Of a stretch of 64,000 nucleotides of DNA, positions 62,195 to 64,000 are shown piece after piece (position 1 is the stretch's first letter; each line of letters opens with the position of its first letter). Position numbers and translations under genes: made by a program. The notes under the pieces are model-generated. The model saw only the letters and a program-made list of their open reading frames with translations, was not told the origin of the DNA and searched no databases. This stretch comes from Burkholderia contaminans (GTDB lineage Bacteria > Pseudomonadota > Gammaproteobacteria > Burkholderiales > Burkholderiaceae): the NCBI RefSeq assembly GCF_029633825.1, contig NZ_CP090640.1, forward strand, positions 3,348,001-3,412,000, in the 5' to 3' direction.

Positions 62195-63746
62195 ATGCCG
62201 GCTCACCGGACGACCATGCGCAAAATAAAAGATGTGCTTCGCCTGAAATGGACCTGTAATCTGTCTCACCGGCAAGTGAGCGGCGCGCTCGGCGTCGGGC
62301 TCGGTACCATTACCCAATATTTGCAGCTTGCCGCCTCGGCCGGCTCGGACTGGGCGAAGATCGAGCCGCTGTCCGAGGCAGAGCTGGAGCAGTTGCTCGT
62401 CAACGGCGCCGTTCCGACGACGGCCGCAGGCAAGCGCATGGAGCCTGACTGCGCCTGGATTCATCGGGAGTTGCGCCGCAAAGGCGTAACCTTGCAACTG
62501 CTGTGGGAGGAGTACGTCGGCGCGAACCCCGGCCAGAAGACCTTGCGCTACACGCAGTTCTGTCAGCGATACAAGGACTGGGCCCAGACGTTGAAGCGCT
62601 CGATGCCCCAGCAACATTACGCCGGCGAGAGTTGTTCGCCGACTACGCCGGGCAAACGGTGCCGATTCTCGATCGCACCGGCGGCATTGCGTTCAAGGCG
62701 CACATCTTCGTCGCCGTGCTCGGCGCATCGAATTACACGTATGCGTGCGCTACGCGATCGGAAGCGACACCCGACTGGATCGGTGGCCTCATTGACGCGA
62801 TGGAGTTCTGCGGCGGCGTGCCCGCTCTGCTTGTGCCCGACAACCCGAGGGCACTGATCTCGAACGCCGACCGCTACGAACCCACGCTCGGCCTGACCAC
62901 GCAGGACTTCGTGAACCATTACGGTACCGCGATGCTGCCCGCGCGCCCGCGCAAGCCGAAGGATAAGGCGAAAGTTGAGGTCGGCGTACAGATCGTCGAA
63001 CGATGGATTCTCGCCCGCCTCCGGAATTACCGGTTCTACAGTCTGGCCGAACTGAACAAGGCGATCGCCGGGTTGATCAATGACCTGAATACGCGGCCGT
63101 TCAAGAAGCTCGATGGCACTCGACGCGAGTGGTTCGAGCGGCTCGACAAACCGGCGCTGCGCCCGTTGCCGACGCGTCGCTACGAAATCGCCACCTTCCA
63201 GAAGTGCCGCGTCAACATTGACGCGCACATTGAGGTAGACGGTCACTACTACAGCGCACCGCACAGTCTTGTGCGTCAGGAAGTCCACGCGCGCGTGACG
63301 CGTTACGGTGTAGAAGTCCTGCACGGCGGCAAGCGCGTTGCCGCCCACGCTCGCAGTCGGCTCAAGGGAAGTACACCACCGTGGCCGAGCATATGCCTGC
63401 GGCTTACCGCGCCCACATGGAATGGACCCCGAGCCGGCTGCTGCACTGGGGTACATCGATCGGCGTCAGCGCTGAGGCGATCGTCAGGCATTTGCTGACG
63501 AACCGTCCGCACCCGGAAATGGGATACCGGGCCTGCCTGGGTCTGCTGTCGCTGTCGCGCAAGTACGGCAAGGAGCGGCTGGAAGCGGCGTGTCAGCGCG
63601 CACTCGTGATTGGCGCGCCGACCCAGCGGTCCGTGCGCACCATCCTGCAAACCGGCGCCGACAAGCATCCACTGCCACAAAGCGGGGCCACCGAATGGCA
63701 GTCGCCCCTGCACGAGAACGTGCGAGGGCCCAAGTATTACCACTGA
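62195..63746 (+). pseudogene. istA: IS21-family transposase IstA, two frameshifts
   Basis: IstA catalyses IS21 transposition. The N-terminal helix-turn-helix (MRKIKDVLRLK, LSHRQVSGALGVGLGTI) is in one frame up to about 62630. The frame then shifts by one base and continues with the catalytic domain: [12 protein letters not shown] (first Asp), [10 protein letters not shown] (second Asp), [14 protein letters not shown] (Glu). Around 63370 a second one-base shift leads to [15 protein letters not shown] and the C-terminus ending at 63746. Two single-base losses mean no full-length IstA unless frames are corrected or the calls are sequencing errors. Confidence 0.8.
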
Positions 63747-63761
63747 CCCAAGGAGGTCGCG

Positions 63762-64000
63762 ATGTTGATGCAGCAAACCCTCTCCCAGCTCAAGGCCCTC
63801 AAGCTGGACGGCATGGCTCGCGCGTTCGAGGAACAGGCGGCGCTGACGGCCAGCACGAGCCTGTCGTTCGAGGAACGCTTCGGCATGGTCGTGGATCGTG
63901 AGATCGCCTGGCGCGATACCCGGCGGCTCGAGCGATTGCTCAAGTCTGCGAAGCTCAAGAATCCCCAGGCCTGCGTTGAGGACATCGAGTACCGGCAGAG
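63762..64000 (+). CDS. istB: IS21-family helper ATPase IstB, partial
   Basis: IstB is the AAA+ ATPase that helps IstA choose targets. The window holds its first ~80 codons: [25 protein letters not shown] and [28 protein letters not shown], typical of the N-terminal helical part. ATG 63762 follows aaggaggt. The Walker motifs lie beyond the edge. Confidence 0.92.
   Translation, partial: MLMQQTLSQLKALKLDGMARAFEEQAALTASTSLSFEERFGMVVDREIAWRDTRRLERLLKSAKLKNPQACVEDIEYRQ

Larger units (their letters stand above)
61890..64000 (+). mobile_element. IS21-family insertion sequence (left part)
   Basis: An IS21-type element inserted in trbE and running off the right edge. It has the two-gene istA-istB layout on the plus strand. 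The end next to trbE starts near 61890, where TGCCTG fits the TG...CA ends of the family, and is followed by ~220 bp of tandem transposase-binding-like repeats (61913-62110). The exact end and any target duplication cannot be confirmed because the other end is outside the window. Confidence 0.75.

Noticed and set aside
61706..62617. Minus-strand open frame with seven-residue periodic repeats (FRxxEHx type)
   Set aside because: The periodicity is the 21-bp DNA array of the IS end read in one frame, fused to an out-of-frame piece of trbE; not a protein.

Overview
The window is GC-rich DNA from a Burkholderia, most likely a cepacia-complex chromosome. This is inferred from gene content and order (ispD/mfd/argE, PspA next to a TPR protein, mscL, PuuD-type urate catabolism), very high GC and dense protein-coding frames. 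No rRNA, tRNA or CRISPR array was recognised.

Region 1 (1 to ~17.4 kb) is ordinary core chromosome: partial ispD, mfd, argE, a threonine/serine dehydratase-like PLP enzyme, a DUF3574 lipoprotein, class A penicillin-binding protein mrcA, pspA with a TPR membrane protein, mscL, a 3-hydroxyisobutyrate-dehydrogenase-like enzyme, dodecin and a LysR regulator.

Region 2 (~16 to 30 kb) is a purine/ureide catabolic locus. It holds 8-oxoguanine deaminase, 5-hydroxyisourate hydrolase and the membrane urate oxidase PuuD. A co-directional minus-strand run follows: GntR regulator > NCS1 transporter > Asp/Glu-hydantoin racemase > puuE > uraD > alc > allA, closed by a terminator. Together these convert 8-oxoguanine and urate through allantoin and allantoate to ureidoglycolate and glyoxylate. 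The regulator's promoter region carries two copies of TTGTCAACAA.

Region 3 (30 to 41.06 kb) holds ldcA, tadA, a DUF1992 protein, an MFS transporter, and a GntR-controlled operon coding for an AprA/fumarate-reductase-like flavoprotein, a ferredoxin, a HEAT-repeat protein and a DUF971 protein. A dehydrogenase, Nudix and GNAT enzymes and a DnaQ-like exonuclease follow.

Region 4 (~41.1 kb to the right edge) is accessory DNA, apparently one end of a Tn4371-like integrative conjugative element. It carries a LysR-SDR-hydrolase-SDR-GST cargo cluster, a palindrome-rich non-coding stretch, orphan hypothetical genes and a defence zone. The defence zone has a decayed UvrD-like helicase, a three-gene ABC-three-component operon (Cap4-like nuclease protein, middle component, DUF3732 ATPase), and an HsdS-half/HsdM pair followed by an Abi/HEPN gene with no HsdR. 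Then come DUF2274 and the mating-pair genes trbI, trbG, trbF, trbL, trbJ and trbE. trbL is frameshifted, and trbE is broken by an IS21-family element whose end carries two facing tandem arrays (23-bp and 21-bp periods) and whose istA has two frameshifts. The element therefore looks unable to transfer itself as read.
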